Shown in pieces: positions 54,981 to 64,000 of a stretch of DNA of 64,000 bases. The first letter of the stretch is position 1, and each line of letters begins with the position of its first letter. This DNA comes from ZC4RG42 sp036676355. GTDB lineage: Bacteria > Pseudomonadota > Gammaproteobacteria > Burkholderiales > SG8-39. A program made the position numbers and the translations under genes. A model generated the notes under the pieces. The model had not been told where the DNA came from. It did no database searches and saw only the letters and a program-made list of their open reading frames with translations. The stretch lies in the NCBI GenBank assembly GCA_036676355.1, contig JAKFDA010000085.1, forward strand, positions 18,057 to 82,056. Direction: 5' to 3'.

Positions 54981-56720
54981 TCAGTCGTTGGAATCCTTGC
55001 CGTGCAGCACCGGCCGCACGTAGCCGGCACGGATGACGAAGTCGCCGAAAGGCTCGGCATCCAGGCGTTCCTTGGCGAAATGCGCAAACAGCTTGTCGAG
55101 CTCCTGCAGGATGCGCTCTTCGCCGATGTTTTCCAGATACAGCCGATTCAAGCGCTGGCCGTGGTGGCCGCCACCCAGATACATGTTGTACTTGCCGAGC
55201 GCCTTGCCCGTGAAGCCGATCTCGGAAATATACGGTCGCGCGCAGCCATTGGGGCAGCCCGTCATGCGCAGGGTGATCGGTTCATCGGCCAAACCATAAC
55301 GCGCCAGTATCGGTTCGATTTTCGTAATCAGGCCGGGCAGATAGCGTTCGCTTTCCGCCATCGCCAGTCCGCAGGTCGGCAGACCGACGCAGGACATCGA
55401 GTTCAGGCGCAAGGTGCTGGCGCGATTGTTCCGACCGAGACCGTGCCGCTCGAGCACTTCGACGATGCACGCCTTATCCTTTGCTGCAACGTTGGCGATG
55501 ATCACATTCTGGTTCGGCGTCACGCGGAACTCGCCATCATGAATACGAGCGATTTCCTGCAACCCCGTCATCAGCCGAAGGTTTTCGTGGTCAATCACGC
55601 GGCCGTTCTCGACGAATAAGGTGTAGTGCCAACGGCCGTCGGAACCCTGCACCCAGCCGTATTGATCGCCGTTGGTAACGAACACCGCTTCGCACGGCGC
55701 CTCCAGCGGGAAACCGAGACGGCGCTCCAATTCTCCGCGCAACCATGGCAGACCCTTGTCATCCACCGTGTACTTGAAACGTGCACGCGCGCGGTTGGCG
55801 CGGTTGCCGTAGTCGCGCTGGATCGTGACGATCGTCTGCGCGAAATGGAGCAACTGCTCCTTCGGGATGTAGCCGATCAAATCGCCCAGGCGCGGATAGG
55901 TCTCCGGCGTGCGATCGGTGCGCCCCATTCCGCCGCCGACGGTGATATTGAATCCAAGCAGTTTTTCGCCATCGGCAATCGCGATCAGACCGACATCCTG
56001 GCTGTATACGTCGATGTCGTTCAGCGGCGGAATGGCGAAACCGAACTTGAATTTGCGCGGCAGATAAGTCGCGCCGTATACCGGCTCTTCCGGCTCCGAC
56101 GAAATCTTCTTTTCGCCATCGAGCCAGATTTCGTAATAACCGCGCATGCGGGGAATCACGTGGTTCGAAGTCGCCCGCGCCAGTTCCAGCACTTCGCGAT
56201 GCACCGTCGAAAGATGCGGATTGACCGATGACATCACGCCACGCGTATCGTCGCCGCAGGCAGCGATGGTATCCAGCAGGACCGAATCGAGCCCCTGAAT
56301 GATGTTTTTTACGTCGTGCTTCAACACCCCGTGAAACTGGAATGTCTGGCGCGTGGTCAGGCGCAGCGAAGGCGTGCCGTAGGCAAGCGCGAGTTCGGAC
56401 AACTTCAGCCACTGCGCCGGCGTGCAGACACCGCCAGCCAGCCGTACGCGAATCATGAACTGATAGGCCGGCTCGAGTTTCTGGCGCCGACGTTCATCGC
56501 GCAGGTCGCGATCATCCTGCTGATAGATGCCGTGAAACTTCATCAGCTTGGTGTCGTCGGCGACAACCGAGCCGGTCAAGCCGTTGGCAAGACTGGTGCT
56601 GATCGTGCCGCGCAACTGATTGCTGCCCGCCTTCAGGCGCTCGTCGGCGCTCAGCTTTTCCAGCGGTTGAGACAGATCGGCGCTGCGGTCGACTTCCAGG
56701 GTGGAGCTTTCGCTATTCAC
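54981..56720 (-). CDS. cysI: Sulfite reductase hemoprotein subunit
   Basis: This 579-residue assimilatory sulfite reductase beta subunit carries the siroheme/[4Fe-4S] cysteines in MSCVGLPTCGLAMAESERYL and MTGCPNGCARPYISEIG. Repeated ferredoxin-nitrite/sulfite reductase folds include RLTTRQTFQFHGVLKHDVK. It reduces sulfite to sulfide with electrons from CysJ. It lies 8 bp after cysJ and ends at a bidirectional terminator. Confidence 0.96.
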   Translation of the reverse strand: MNSESSTLEVDRSADLSQPLEKLSADERLKAGSNQLRGTISTSLANGLTGSVVADDTKLMKFHGIYQQDDRDLRDERRRQKLEPAYQFMIRVRLAGGVCTPAQWLKLSELALAYGTPSLRLTTRQTFQFHGVLKHDVKNIIQGLDSVLLDTIAACGDDTRGVMSSVNPHLSTVHREVLELARATSNHVIPRMRGYYEIWLDGEKKISSEPEEPVYGATYLPRKFKFGFAIPPLNDIDVYSQDVGLIAIADGEKLLGFNITVGGGMGRTDRTPETYPRLGDLIGYIPKEQLLHFAQTIVTIQRDYGNRANRARARFKYTVDDKGLPWLRGELERRLGFPLEAPCEAVFVTNGDQYGWVQGSDGRWHYTLFVENGRVIDHENLRLMTGLQEIARIHDGEFRVTPNQNVIIANVAAKDKACIVEVLERHGLGRNNRASTLRLNSMSCVGLPTCGLAMAESERYLPGLITKIEPILARYGLADEPITLRMTGCPNGCARPYISEIGFTGKALGKYNMYLGGGHHGQRLNRLYLENIGEERILQELDKLFAHFAKERLDAEPFGDFVIRAGYVRPVLHGKDSND

Positions 56721-56728
56721 GTTGAGCC

Positions 56729-58579
56729 TCAGTACACATCTTTTTGATAACGGCCGCTCGCCTGCATTGCCAGCAGCAGTCCACGTGCCTCGTCGCGGCG
56801 CCGGCCGCTGCCCTGCTCGATCACCGATAGCAGCGCCTCATGCACATCCGCCGCCATATGTTCGGCGTCGCCGCATACGTAGACATGCGCGCCGTCGCCG
56901 ATCCAGCGATATAGCTCTTCGCTTTGCTGCAGCAGCCGATGCTGGATGTAAATCTTCTCGTTCTGATCACGCGAAAACGCCACATCGGCGCGCGACAGAA
57001 AGCCGTCGTGCAGCCACGTCTGCCATTCGATCTGATACAGAAAATCAGTACGGAAATTCCGCTCGCCGAAGAACAGCCAGCTCCCGCCGTCGATGCCGAG
57101 CGCTTCGCGCTGCTGCATGAATGCGCGGTACGGTGCGACGCCGGTGCCGGCGCCGATCATGATGATCGGCGTGGTCGGATCGGCAGGCAGCCGGAAATGA
57201 TCGTTGCGCTGCACGTATACGGGAATGCTATCGCCGGCTTGCAATCGATCCGCCACATGTGTGGAGGCGACGCCGTTGCGGGTCCGGTCGTGCAGGCGGT
57301 AACGCACGGGTGCCACGCAGACATGCACTTCCTCCGGCGTCATTTCTATGCTCGATGCAATCGAGTACAGCCGCGGCTGCAGGCCGCGCAACGCCTGTAC
57401 GAAATCCTGCGGCGCAACACCGTGCGCCGGATGCGATTTCATCAGGTCGACAATCTGCGTGGTCGCCATGAATTTCGCGCGCTCGGAGGCTTCCTGTTGC
57501 GCCAACTGCCTCGCACCCGACCACTCGGCCCACTTGTCAATGAAGCGCGGCGTAAGCGCGGTAATCTCGAGTTCGGATTGCAGCGCCTGGTGCAATTCCG
57601 TTTCGCCATTGCGGCCTGTGACCGGCTCCGCGCCGGACCAGCCGGCGAGTTCGATCAATTCCGCCACCAGCGCCGGATCGTTTTGCGGCACCACCCCCAA
57701 TGCGTCGCCCGGGAGATAGCTCAACCCGGAGCCTTCCAGGCTCAACTCGACATGGCGGGTGTCCTTGGAAGAACCGCGTCCGGTGATGCGCAGACTTTCC
57801 GTGATCTGCGCCGGAAACGGGTTGCTTTTGCTGTAGACCGACCGCGACTCCATTGCCGCTGAAGCCGACGCTGCGAATGCGGCCGTCGCGGCGGACAAGC
57901 CTGCCCCGCCGCCACCTGCGGTCGCCTGCAGCTTGCCGAGTACCGCATCGATCCAGCGTCCGGCGTCGATTTCATAATCGACGTCGCAATCGATACGCTC
58001 ATGCAGACGCGTGGCGCCCAACTGCTCCAGCCGCTGGTCCAGCGTCTTCCCCGCTTCGCAATACAGCGTGTAGGTGGAATCACCCAGCCCCAGAACCGCG
58101 AACTGCACGTGCTTCAGGTTCGGTGCCTTGCGGCCGGCGAGAAATTCAAAGAACGGCAAAGCAGGCTCCGGCGGCTCGCCCTCGCCATGCGTGCTGGATA
58201 CAAACAGCAGCGTCTGCTCGTTTTTCAGTTCGCGTGTCTTGTAGCGCGCCAGATCTTCGACCGATGCGGCCAACCCCACCTGTTGAGCGCGGTGCGCGAT
58301 CTCGCGCGCAAGCTCCTCAGCATTGCCGGTTTCACTGGCGTAGAGAATCTTGATCTTCGCGGATGCCGCGGAAACAGGAGCGGCGGCGGTCGCGCCGGAC
58401 GTAATCGCGAGTGGTGTAGCTGTCTCGGCAAAACCGCTACGCGCTTCAGCGACGCCGGCAAAAAAACCGCTGACCCAAAGTGCCTGCTCGGCGCTCAACG
58501 AGCGCCCGAGCGCCCGCAACAACTCACGCTCGGCACCATCGACGCTGGTGCCGGGCAGCGGTGGGGGCATCATATCCAT
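56729..58579 (-). CDS. cysJ: Sulfite reductase flavoprotein subunit
   Basis: This 616-residue protein has a flavodoxin domain (ILYASETGNAEELAREIAHR, FMN). An FAD-binding and NADP-binding reductase domain follows (YSIASSIEMTPEEVHVCVAP, IGAGTGVAPYRAFMQQREAL) with C-terminal GRYQKDVY. It passes NADPH electrons to CysI. The ATG at 58579 is used; the open frame to 58624 lacks a ribosome site. It is the first of the two-gene operon. Confidence 0.95.
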   Translation of the reverse strand: MDMMPPPLPGTSVDGAERELLRALGRSLSAEQALWVSGFFAGVAEARSGFAETATPLAITSGATAAAPVSAASAKIKILYASETGNAEELAREIAHRAQQVGLAASVEDLARYKTRELKNEQTLLFVSSTHGEGEPPEPALPFFEFLAGRKAPNLKHVQFAVLGLGDSTYTLYCEAGKTLDQRLEQLGATRLHERIDCDVDYEIDAGRWIDAVLGKLQATAGGGGAGLSAATAAFAASASAAMESRSVYSKSNPFPAQITESLRITGRGSSKDTRHVELSLEGSGLSYLPGDALGVVPQNDPALVAELIELAGWSGAEPVTGRNGETELHQALQSELEITALTPRFIDKWAEWSGARQLAQQEASERAKFMATTQIVDLMKSHPAHGVAPQDFVQALRGLQPRLYSIASSIEMTPEEVHVCVAPVRYRLHDRTRNGVASTHVADRLQAGDSIPVYVQRNDHFRLPADPTTPIIMIGAGTGVAPYRAFMQQREALGIDGGSWLFFGERNFRTDFLYQIEWQTWLHDGFLSRADVAFSRDQNEKIYIQHRLLQQSEELYRWIGDGAHVYVCGDAEHMAADVHEALLSVIEQGSGRRRDEARGLLLAMQASGRYQKDVY

Positions 58580-58984
58580 ATAAGAGTTCTTCCCTTGGCT
58601 CCAAACCGCGCGCCACGCAAGCATGCTGGTCTCTAGGCGCGAAACAACGGTCTGGGAAAGAGCGAAACTTTAAGAGCGCCACCCAGGAAACCAAACGATT
58701 TATTCGTTCTTTCCTTATGCTCGATCCGCGGGGTCATGCACGGCGCATTTGGCAAAACCAGAATCCAATGCGCTCGCTCGTCAAAGAAGGAGGCCGAGGG
58801 CAACGCGGAGCCTTTTGTGCTCCTTGGCTCCCTGGCCAGGACCCGAAACTCGGAAGTGCGGATTACACGTCGAGAAACGCAGAACAACACGGCTTGACCC
58901 TGCCGGTTCGAAGCCGGTGCGCAAAATCTGCTCAAACTTTTTGCGCCCGTGCAGTCATTGAGGCTAGACGCGGAGCAGTGTCGT
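58580..58984. other. Intergenic region with tRNA-like debris
   Basis: No gene seen upstream of cysJ. At about 58824-58875 the sequence begins TTGGCTCCCTGGCCAGG and continues with GTGCGGATTACA. This parallels the 3' end and anticodon arm of the intact tRNA-Asn (TTGGCTCCCCGACCAGG, CTGCGGATTAACA) 0.7 kb away, but is degraded and its T-stem no longer pairs. At 58895-58910 a T-arm-like GGTTCGAAGCC lies on the plus strand. Confidence 0.45.
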
Positions 58985-59131
58985 CTACTTCGGACGGTCT
59001 TCGAAGGAGATCGCGATAGGATCGCTGGCCGGGAAAGTATCCTGGAGTGCTTCGTCGAGAAGCGCGTCAAGGCGATCAAACTCGGCTGGCATTTCGTCTT
59101 GCGGCTCGGGGTGTTCTCTTTCAGGCGCCAT
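58985..59131 (-). CDS. Small FPASDP-motif protein
   Basis: This 48-residue reading frame begins MAPEREHPEPQDEMP and ends with LLDEALQDTFPASDPIAISF. The LDEAL-DTFPASDP pattern recurs in many short proteobacterial proteins of unknown function. GGAAGAG lies 6 nt before the ATG. The protein is very acidic. It stands alone between cysJ and tRNA-Asn. Confidence 0.6.
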   Translation of the reverse strand: MAPEREHPEPQDEMPAEFDRLDALLDEALQDTFPASDPIAISFEDRPK

Positions 59132-59500
59132 CTTCGTCTCTTCCGATAGTCAAATCCGCGCGAGCCCGCCTATTCGAGTGTGTTCTGCTCCGGTTCACGG
59201 GATGATGGTAGACCCCCTGGCCTTCACACGGTTTCATTGTTCCGCACTGGATCGGAATAGCCAAGCTCGCCTACGCCCTTCATCAGCCACACTTATATAG
59301 TGTTTCGACGACCGGCTCCGACAACAGGATCTGGCCACGGTTCTGCACCATCAGGGGGCGTCCTCGCCGACTCATTCCGAAAGCGCACCTGCGCACTACG
59401 TATAAACAAACTGCTTGAATGAGATTTGATGCAGAGAATATTGAATACGCCGGCGCTACATTTAAGCGGCATCGTCGGGCGTTTCTATTTTTGCGACCGT

Positions 59501-59530
59501 CTTCGGATCAGGTGACACATCGATCCGAAG
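59501..59530. repeat. Inverted repeat downstream of tRNA-Asn
   Basis: CTTCGGATC and GATCCGAAG form a perfect 9-bp stem with a 12-bp loop, 9 bp beyond the tRNA 3' end. No T-run follows on the minus strand, so a terminator is uncertain. Confidence 0.4.
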
Positions 59531-59538
59531 AAGTGTTT

Positions 59539-59614
59539 TGGCTCCCCGACCAGGGCTCGAACCTGGGACCTGCGGATTAACAGTCCGTCGCTCTACCGAC
59601 TGAGCTATCGGGGA
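59539..59614 (-). tRNA. tRNA-Asn (anticodon GTT), CCA encoded
   Basis: The 76-nt cloverleaf reads TCCCCGA at the 5' end, D-arm GCTCAGTCGGTAGAGC, anticodon loop CTGTTAA, T-arm with GGTTCGAGCCC, then TCGGGGA, discriminator G and CCA. The anticodon stem has one A-C mismatch at its top. A good promoter lies just upstream. Confidence 0.97.
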
Positions 59615-59629
59615 TTTGAGAAGAGCGCG

Positions 59630-59658
59630 ATTTTAGCTGGGCAATCGAACCCGGTCAA
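59630..59658 (-). promoter_or_regulatory. Sigma-70 promoter of tRNA-Asn
   Basis: Minus strand TTGACC, 17-bp spacer, TAAAAT. The -10 ends 15 bp before the tRNA 5' end, an ideal distance for a tRNA promoter. Confidence 0.75.
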
Positions 59659-59824
59659 ACCAAACTCGCCCTGTTACTCGCTTCTTTCGATCGATTCAGC
59701 GGCAGGAACGACGGGGATCAACGTAAGGCCACTCGCGCTCACCCTCTAAATGCCAAGTCGGCAGCTGCACGACTGAGAGGCACCCTCAACCACCGGCTGT
59801 GGGTTTTCGTTGAAAGAGGCTGAG

Positions 59825-61465
59825 TTACGGGTAAAAGCTGAACACGAGGCGAGCATCAAGCCTGCCGGAGTCCTGATCGGGCACGACTTTGTCGAACGGC
59901 ACGCCGTAGGAAACATCGAAACTCCAGCGCCGGCCGTGACGATAGCTGACGCCCACGCCCGCGCCGGTGATGGATTCCTTCGGTTCCGGCGTGACTGCGC
60001 CGTGATCGAGGAAGGCGAAACCGGAAAAACCGGTCCACCACAACGGACGATGCACTTCGAGCTGCGCGTGATAGCCGCGCGCACCGGACAGGATGCCGAG
60101 CGCATAGCCGCGCACGCTGCTGAGGCCGCCGATCTGATACAGCTCCGAAGCCGGCGCCTGTTCCTCGTTGAGCCACTGCCAGCCGAAGTTCATCGCGACG
60201 GTGCAGCAGCCCTTGAACGGCAGCAGCACGTTGGCCGTGCCGGTATAAGCGAAGAAGGACGGCCATTTCTCGGTGTCCGAGTCGACGCTCGCATGGGAGA
60301 TCGTGTGGGAGGTCGTCCATCGACCCCACGTGGCGGCGCGGTCGTAAATCGTGCCGATGGAGTACTTGCTGACCGTGCTTTCGCTGAAGGCGACGCCGGA
60401 AATCAGCGTTTCCGATTTGCTTTGGGCGACGGACAGCGCAAGATCCCATTGCGACAGCTCATCGACCATCAGCGGCTGCTTGAAGCTCAGCATCGCGGTC
60501 TCGGATTCGCCGGTAATGTCGAGCGCGGTGAAGGGCCCTTTGACGATATCCAGTTCGTTGCGCGCGTAGCTGACGCTCAGCCGGCCGTTGCTGCGAGTGA
60601 CCGGAATGCCGTAGCTGATGCTGCCGGTGAGCGTGCCGTCCGAGCCGACCAGATAGACGGACGCCTGATCATCCCAGCCGAACAAGCCGTTGCGGCGCGC
60701 GAACATGCCGAGCTGGTAGTAGCCCGTGCTCTCCACGCCCTGGTTGTCCAGAAAGAATTGCAGCGTGTTGCGTTCCGGTTCATCCACCGAGAGCAGCACG
60801 TCCGTGAGGCCGTAACCCGCGCCGGGTTGCAACGCGGCCTTGAGCTGAATTTCGCTGGTGCGATTGAAACGGATCAGCGCCTTCTGCAGCGTCTTCGTAT
60901 CCACCACCGCATCGGCTTCGAGCGCGACGCGATCGCGGATGAAGCTGTCGCGCGTGTATTCGTTGCCGGACAGCTTGAATTCGCCGAGGCGGCCTTCGAC
61001 AAGTTCGATGCGCACGATGCCGTCGGCGATCTGTTGCGGCGGCAGCACGGCCTGCGCCGTGCCGATCTCACGCGCGCGGTACGCGGTGTTGATCTGCGCG
61101 ACCAGTTCCTGCAAGTCGGCGAATCCGACCATCCTGCCGATGTACGGCTTCGCGATGGCGGTCAGTTCTTCGCGACTGAGAAAGGCCGAGTCGTTGATCT
61201 GCACGCCCTTGAGCACGAAGCTCAATTGGGGCGCAGGCTCCGCCGCCGGTGTGGCCGGCGGCTCCTCGACCTGCACGGGATCGGTGATGACTTCCTTGGG
61301 CGCGCCCTGCTGTTCGATTTCACGACGCTGTTCGACGCTGCGACGTTGCGCGGCACCCGCATCGAGCTGTGCCGGCGTGGGAATGCTTTGCGCGTGCACA
61401 GGCAACGCGATTGCGAAAGCGGCGGCCACCCCGAAGCCGCCGCCGTAGATTTTCTTGTTCATCAA
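59825..61465 (-). CDS. Two-partner secretion outer-membrane transporter (TpsB/FhaC-like)
   Basis: This 546-residue Omp85-superfamily protein has a signal peptide (AAFAIALPVHAQ) and a Pro/Gln-rich segment. Two POTRA domains follow (about 80-155 and 155-230, FVLKGVQINDSAFLSREEL and VRIELVEGRLGEFKLSGNEY). The barrel has the conserved VRGY loop motif (LSSVRGYALG) and a final Phe-Tyr-Pro. It exports its partner TpsA, coded 75 bp upstream. Start at 61465 or the next Met codon. Confidence 0.92.
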   Translation of the reverse strand: MMNKKIYGGGFGVAAAFAIALPVHAQSIPTPAQLDAGAAQRRSVEQRREIEQQGAPKEVITDPVQVEEPPATPAAEPAPQLSFVLKGVQINDSAFLSREELTAIAKPYIGRMVGFADLQELVAQINTAYRAREIGTAQAVLPPQQIADGIVRIELVEGRLGEFKLSGNEYTRDSFIRDRVALEADAVVDTKTLQKALIRFNRTSEIQLKAALQPGAGYGLTDVLLSVDEPERNTLQFFLDNQGVESTGYYQLGMFARRNGLFGWDDQASVYLVGSDGTLTGSISYGIPVTRSNGRLSVSYARNELDIVKGPFTALDITGESETAMLSFKQPLMVDELSQWDLALSVAQSKSETLISGVAFSESTVSKYSIGTIYDRAATWGRWTTSHTISHASVDSDTEKWPSFFAYTGTANVLLPFKGCCTVAMNFGWQWLNEEQAPASELYQIGGLSSVRGYALGILSGARGYHAQLEVHRPLWWTGFSGFAFLDHGAVTPEPKESITGAGVGVSYRHGRRWSFDVSYGVPFDKVVPDQDSGRLDARLVFSFYP

Positions 61466-61540
61466 AACCCAGTCTGTCGAGCCGCGCTACGCCGGCGCGG
61501 CGTATTCGCGTGCGCGCGACACGCCGCGCACGCCTCCCCG

Positions 61541-64000
61541 TCATTTTTCTTCGTCGTGGTCGCGCGGCATCGGCATGACGAACATCTGCGAAATCGTCAT
61601 GCCGCCGAACAGCGAAGGCGACAATGCGCCCGACTGCCCGATGCCGTCGTTGCCGGTACCGCCTACGTTCACTGCCGGCGCATCCGGCAACGTCAGCGGC
61701 AAGGGGGTCGGCGCGAAGATGCCGTCGAGATTCAGCAGGCCCCGCCGCCAGAGCAGTTCCTCGAACGGATTGTTCTCGCTGTCGCCATTGCCACCGTTGA
61801 CACTCACCGCGGCGTTGCGCTGCATGCTGCCCAGGCGCTCGGCGAAAATCAGCGCGCTTTCGCCGCGCACCATCGGCCCGCCGTCGGTGTGCGCTTCGCT
61901 GAAGTTAGGCACCGCCACGGTGTAACCGGGGTCGTAGCGCAATACATACGCACTGGTGTCGGTATGTTTGCCCGCCTGCTTCAGCCAGAAGCGAAAGTCC
62001 ATTTCGTGCAACTGCACATTGACACCCTTCTGCGGCGACACGCCGGTGTTTTCGACGACGACTTTCGCCATCGGCATTTCCATCGTGAAGCGCCCCGGCA
62101 CATGGCCGTCCGCGACGCTCACACGATCGCTGGTGGTGCGCAGATCGATCTGCGTACCGTACATGCGATCGAACGCCAGTTCGCTGTCGCTCGTGACGTG
62201 GAGATTCGCCGTGTCGGCCAGACCGCCTGCATGGCCGCTGACATTCATAACCAGCGGATCGACCGGTCGCGCCTGGAAGACATTCGCGACGACATCGCGG
62301 CCGGCCAGATCGAGGCGCTCGCCGATCCGCACGGTGTCGAGCCGCAATTGATCCACCGCATCGAAGTCGCCGGTGTTCGCGGCGCTTCGTGTGACATGGA
62401 TGTTGTTGCCGCTGACGTCGGTCGCACCCTGCGTCGCGCTCAGTTCCTGCGCGTTGACGTCACCCACCGCATCGATGGTGATCGAACCCGTCGTGCTGCT
62501 CAGCGTGCCGACCGTGACGTTCTGTCCGCTGCGCACCGAAATCGATTCGCCTGCCTGAACCCCGGTGCTCACGTTGACGTCGCCTGCCGCATCCAGATTG
62601 ACGTGGCCGCCGGCCTTGAGACTGTCGAACGCAATTTCGCCGCCGGAGGACAGGTCGGCGTTGCCGCCGACGTCCGCCGCCGCGAACTTGATGTCGCCGC
62701 CGACTTTGGCCCACAGATTGCGCCCGGCGAACAGCGACAACTGACCGCCGTAATTCACTTCCCTGATGCGCATGTCGTTGCCGGCAGTGATTCTCAGATC
62801 GCGCTTGGCGTGCGCCAGATCGGCCTGCACGTCGACGATCGCTTCAAGCACCACATCCGCGCCGGCGCTGTTCAGGTCGCCGACATCGAAGGTGTAGGCC
62901 TTCATGTTCAGCATGCCTTCGGCCGTCGCGTCGCCGGACGTCGCCGTCAGTCGACGCAGATCACCATCGGCGTCGACTGTGATGCTGGGCGCGGCGAGGC
63001 GCTCTTCAGTTCCCCCCACGGTTTCGGGCGCGCCCGCTTCGAGGCGGCCGTACACGATGCCGCCATGACCGCCTGCCGCGGTCTTGAGCAGGATGCTGCC
63101 TTCGGTGTCGAGCGCGCCGATCTGCTGATGACTTTGCGTATGCACGCCGGCATTACCGGCCAAGACACCGCTGTTCAACACCAGTTCGTTAGCGGCGATA
63201 TCGAGATTGCCGCCGCCGGTCAGAGTGCCGGCGTTAATCGCGCCGCCCGCATTGAGCGCCTGATCGCCGCCGGTCGTGACAGCGCCAAGCGTCTGATCTC
63301 CGCTTGTGTGCGTCGTGAACGTGGTCGCGGCATTCGCGGCGGTGATGTGGACCGAACCGGTCGGGTTCAGCGCATCGCCGATGGCGATCGCACCGGTCTG
63401 GCTCGTCAGCGCGGTCGCCGTGAGCAAGCCGTCGGCGTGCAGCGATTGATCATTCACGCTCGTTGCCGTGCCGAACGTCGCGTCGCCGCCGGCATGCGCG
63501 GTCAGCGTCGTGGTCGCGATGACTTCATCGATCGTGAGATCGCCCGTCGTCGTAACATCCGCGCTGCCGCCCGTCTGCAGATGCGCCAGATCGGCGCTGC
63601 CCGCGTTGACGATTGCGTTGCCTGTGAAGTCGGCGTCGTCGCCCTGCATGTGGCCGCCGACCGTCGCGATCAGGTTTTCGCCTCCTACGAGCGCCGTGTA
63701 TGTCGCGTTGCCGCCGACGTCGAGTGTCATCCGTCCATTCGTCGCTTCCAACACATTCACGCTCAGGCCCGTACCCGCGTTCAGCGTGAGGTGCCGTGCC
63801 GCGGTGGCTGAGCCGCCGCGAATCGCACCCGCCGCCGTACCGGTCAGGTCGTTGCCGCTGACAAGGCTGGTGAAGTCGATATCGCCGCCCGCATTCAGCC
63901 TCTGATCGGCACCCGTCGTAAGGCTGCCGATGATTTGATTGGCGCTGGTCGTGACATCCGCCGTGGTGCCTGCCTGTCCGAGCGTGACGTCCGCATTCGC
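61541..64000 (-). CDS. TpsA-type filamentous adhesin/hemagglutinin, C-terminal part (runs off window)
   Basis: At least 819 codons are in frame up to the window edge with no true start, so the gene is partial. It is a repetitive beta-helix protein with many units like ALNAGGAINAGTLTGGGNLD and LDAAGDVNVSTGVQAGE, rich in Gly, Asp, Asn, Ala and Thr. A non-repetitive tail ends MPRDHDEEK. The N-terminal secretion (TPS) domain is outside. TpsB follows 75 bp downstream, so this is its exported partner. The GTG at 63760 is mid-frame, not a start. Confidence 0.88.
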   Translation of the reverse strand, partial: ANADVTLGQAGTTADVTTSANQIIGSLTTGADQRLNAGGDIDFTSLVSGNDLTGTAAGAIRGGSATAARHLTLNAGTGLSVNVLEATNGRMTLDVGGNATYTALVGGENLIATVGGHMQGDDADFTGNAIVNAGSADLAHLQTGGSADVTTTGDLTIDEVIATTTLTAHAGGDATFGTATSVNDQSLHADGLLTATALTSQTGAIAIGDALNPTGSVHITAANAATTFTTHTSGDQTLGAVTTGGDQALNAGGAINAGTLTGGGNLDIAANELVLNSGVLAGNAGVHTQSHQQIGALDTEGSILLKTAAGGHGGIVYGRLEAGAPETVGGTEERLAAPSITVDADGDLRRLTATSGDATAEGMLNMKAYTFDVGDLNSAGADVVLEAIVDVQADLAHAKRDLRITAGNDMRIREVNYGGQLSLFAGRNLWAKVGGDIKFAAADVGGNADLSSGGEIAFDSLKAGGHVNLDAAGDVNVSTGVQAGESISVRSGQNVTVGTLSSTTGSITIDAVGDVNAQELSATQGATDVSGNNIHVTRSAANTGDFDAVDQLRLDTVRIGERLDLAGRDVVANVFQARPVDPLVMNVSGHAGGLADTANLHVTSDSELAFDRMYGTQIDLRTTSDRVSVADGHVPGRFTMEMPMAKVVVENTGVSPQKGVNVQLHEMDFRFWLKQAGKHTDTSAYVLRYDPGYTVAVPNFSEAHTDGGPMVRGESALIFAERLGSMQRNAAVSVNGGNGDSENNPFEELLWRRGLLNLDGIFAPTPLPLTLPDAPAVNVGGTGNDGIGQSGALSPSLFGGMTISQMFVMPMPRDHDEEK

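Noticed and set aside
63758..63760. GTG as start of the TpsA gene
   Set aside because: The frame continues open to the window edge with the same repeat pattern; GTG is an internal Val.
59810..63811. A 1333-codon open frame on the plus strand
   Set aside because: It runs antisense to the TpsB and TpsA genes, which have clear family features. Long antisense frames are expected opposite such GC-rich repetitive coding sequence, and its product is rich in Arg/His/Asp without any domain.

Overview
The window looks like a chromosomal segment of a GC-rich betaproteobacterium. The best evidence is the left 15 kb, which has the conserved order rseA-rpoE-ygfX-fabF-acpP-fabG-fabD-fabH-plsX-rpmF-yceD on the minus strand. 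These are followed by yceF/maf and a methyltransferase on plus, then sppA-Rieske-HAD phosphatase-rluC on minus, divergent from rne. No insertion sequence, phage, CRISPR array or plasmid gene was seen. The genus cannot be fixed from the sequence alone.

Layout. (1) 1-15.2 kb is housekeeping: envelope-stress sigma factor, fatty-acid and phospholipid synthesis, ribosomal protein L32, RNA processing (RluC, RNase E). (2) 15.3-23.5 kb holds envelope proteins: a DUF3313 lipoprotein, a glycine-zipper protein, an outer-membrane barrel, a patatin fused to a barrel, a SYLF protein, a small exported duplicated-domain protein, a CAX-type Ca2+/H+ exchanger and a VIT/CCC1-like membrane protein. (3) 23.6-29.1 kb is a minus-strand operon: outer-membrane factor, DUF3302-like membrane protein, HlyD-type adaptor, a duplicated DUF1538 transporter and two PII-like proteins. 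(4) Divergent to it, 29.5-42.4 kb encodes a DcaP-like porin, three tandem PLP decarboxylases (LdcC/CadA-like, SpeF-like, AdiA-like), a PotE-like antiporter, an amino-acid-binding protein, and a DUF3300/DUF2950 pair. (5) 42.5-45.0 kb is a two-component locus: receiver-only regulator, FixJ/LuxR-type regulator, GAF histidine kinase. (6) 45.3-47.7 kb contains an RRM-like protein and a graveyard of fermentation genes: a frameshifted and truncated phosphate acetyltransferase, a scar joining the start of pflB to the end of pflA, and a deleted, frameshifted AspT-type antiporter. (7) 47.7-58.6 kb has SulP-PPK2, a low-molecular-weight phosphatase, a zinc-ribbon protein, uvrB divergent from an aspartate/aromatic aminotransferase, and cysJI. 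(8) 58.6-64 kb has a short FPASDP-motif ORF, tRNA-Asn, and a two-partner secretion pair (TpsB complete, TpsA running off the window).

The most interesting signal lies outside the genes. Five similar 19-bp elements, close to TTGGGACCAAGGCCCTATG, occur in five intergenic regions between 17.8 and 46.4 kb. They lie upstream of the barrel protein, the duplicated-domain/CAX genes, the two large divergent operons, the receiver gene and the decayed pta/pfl genes. I infer that the FixJ/GAF-kinase pair encoded here controls a local regulon for acid, low-oxygen or cation stress. The element somewhat resembles the DosR-type box, but no binding is shown by the sequence itself.
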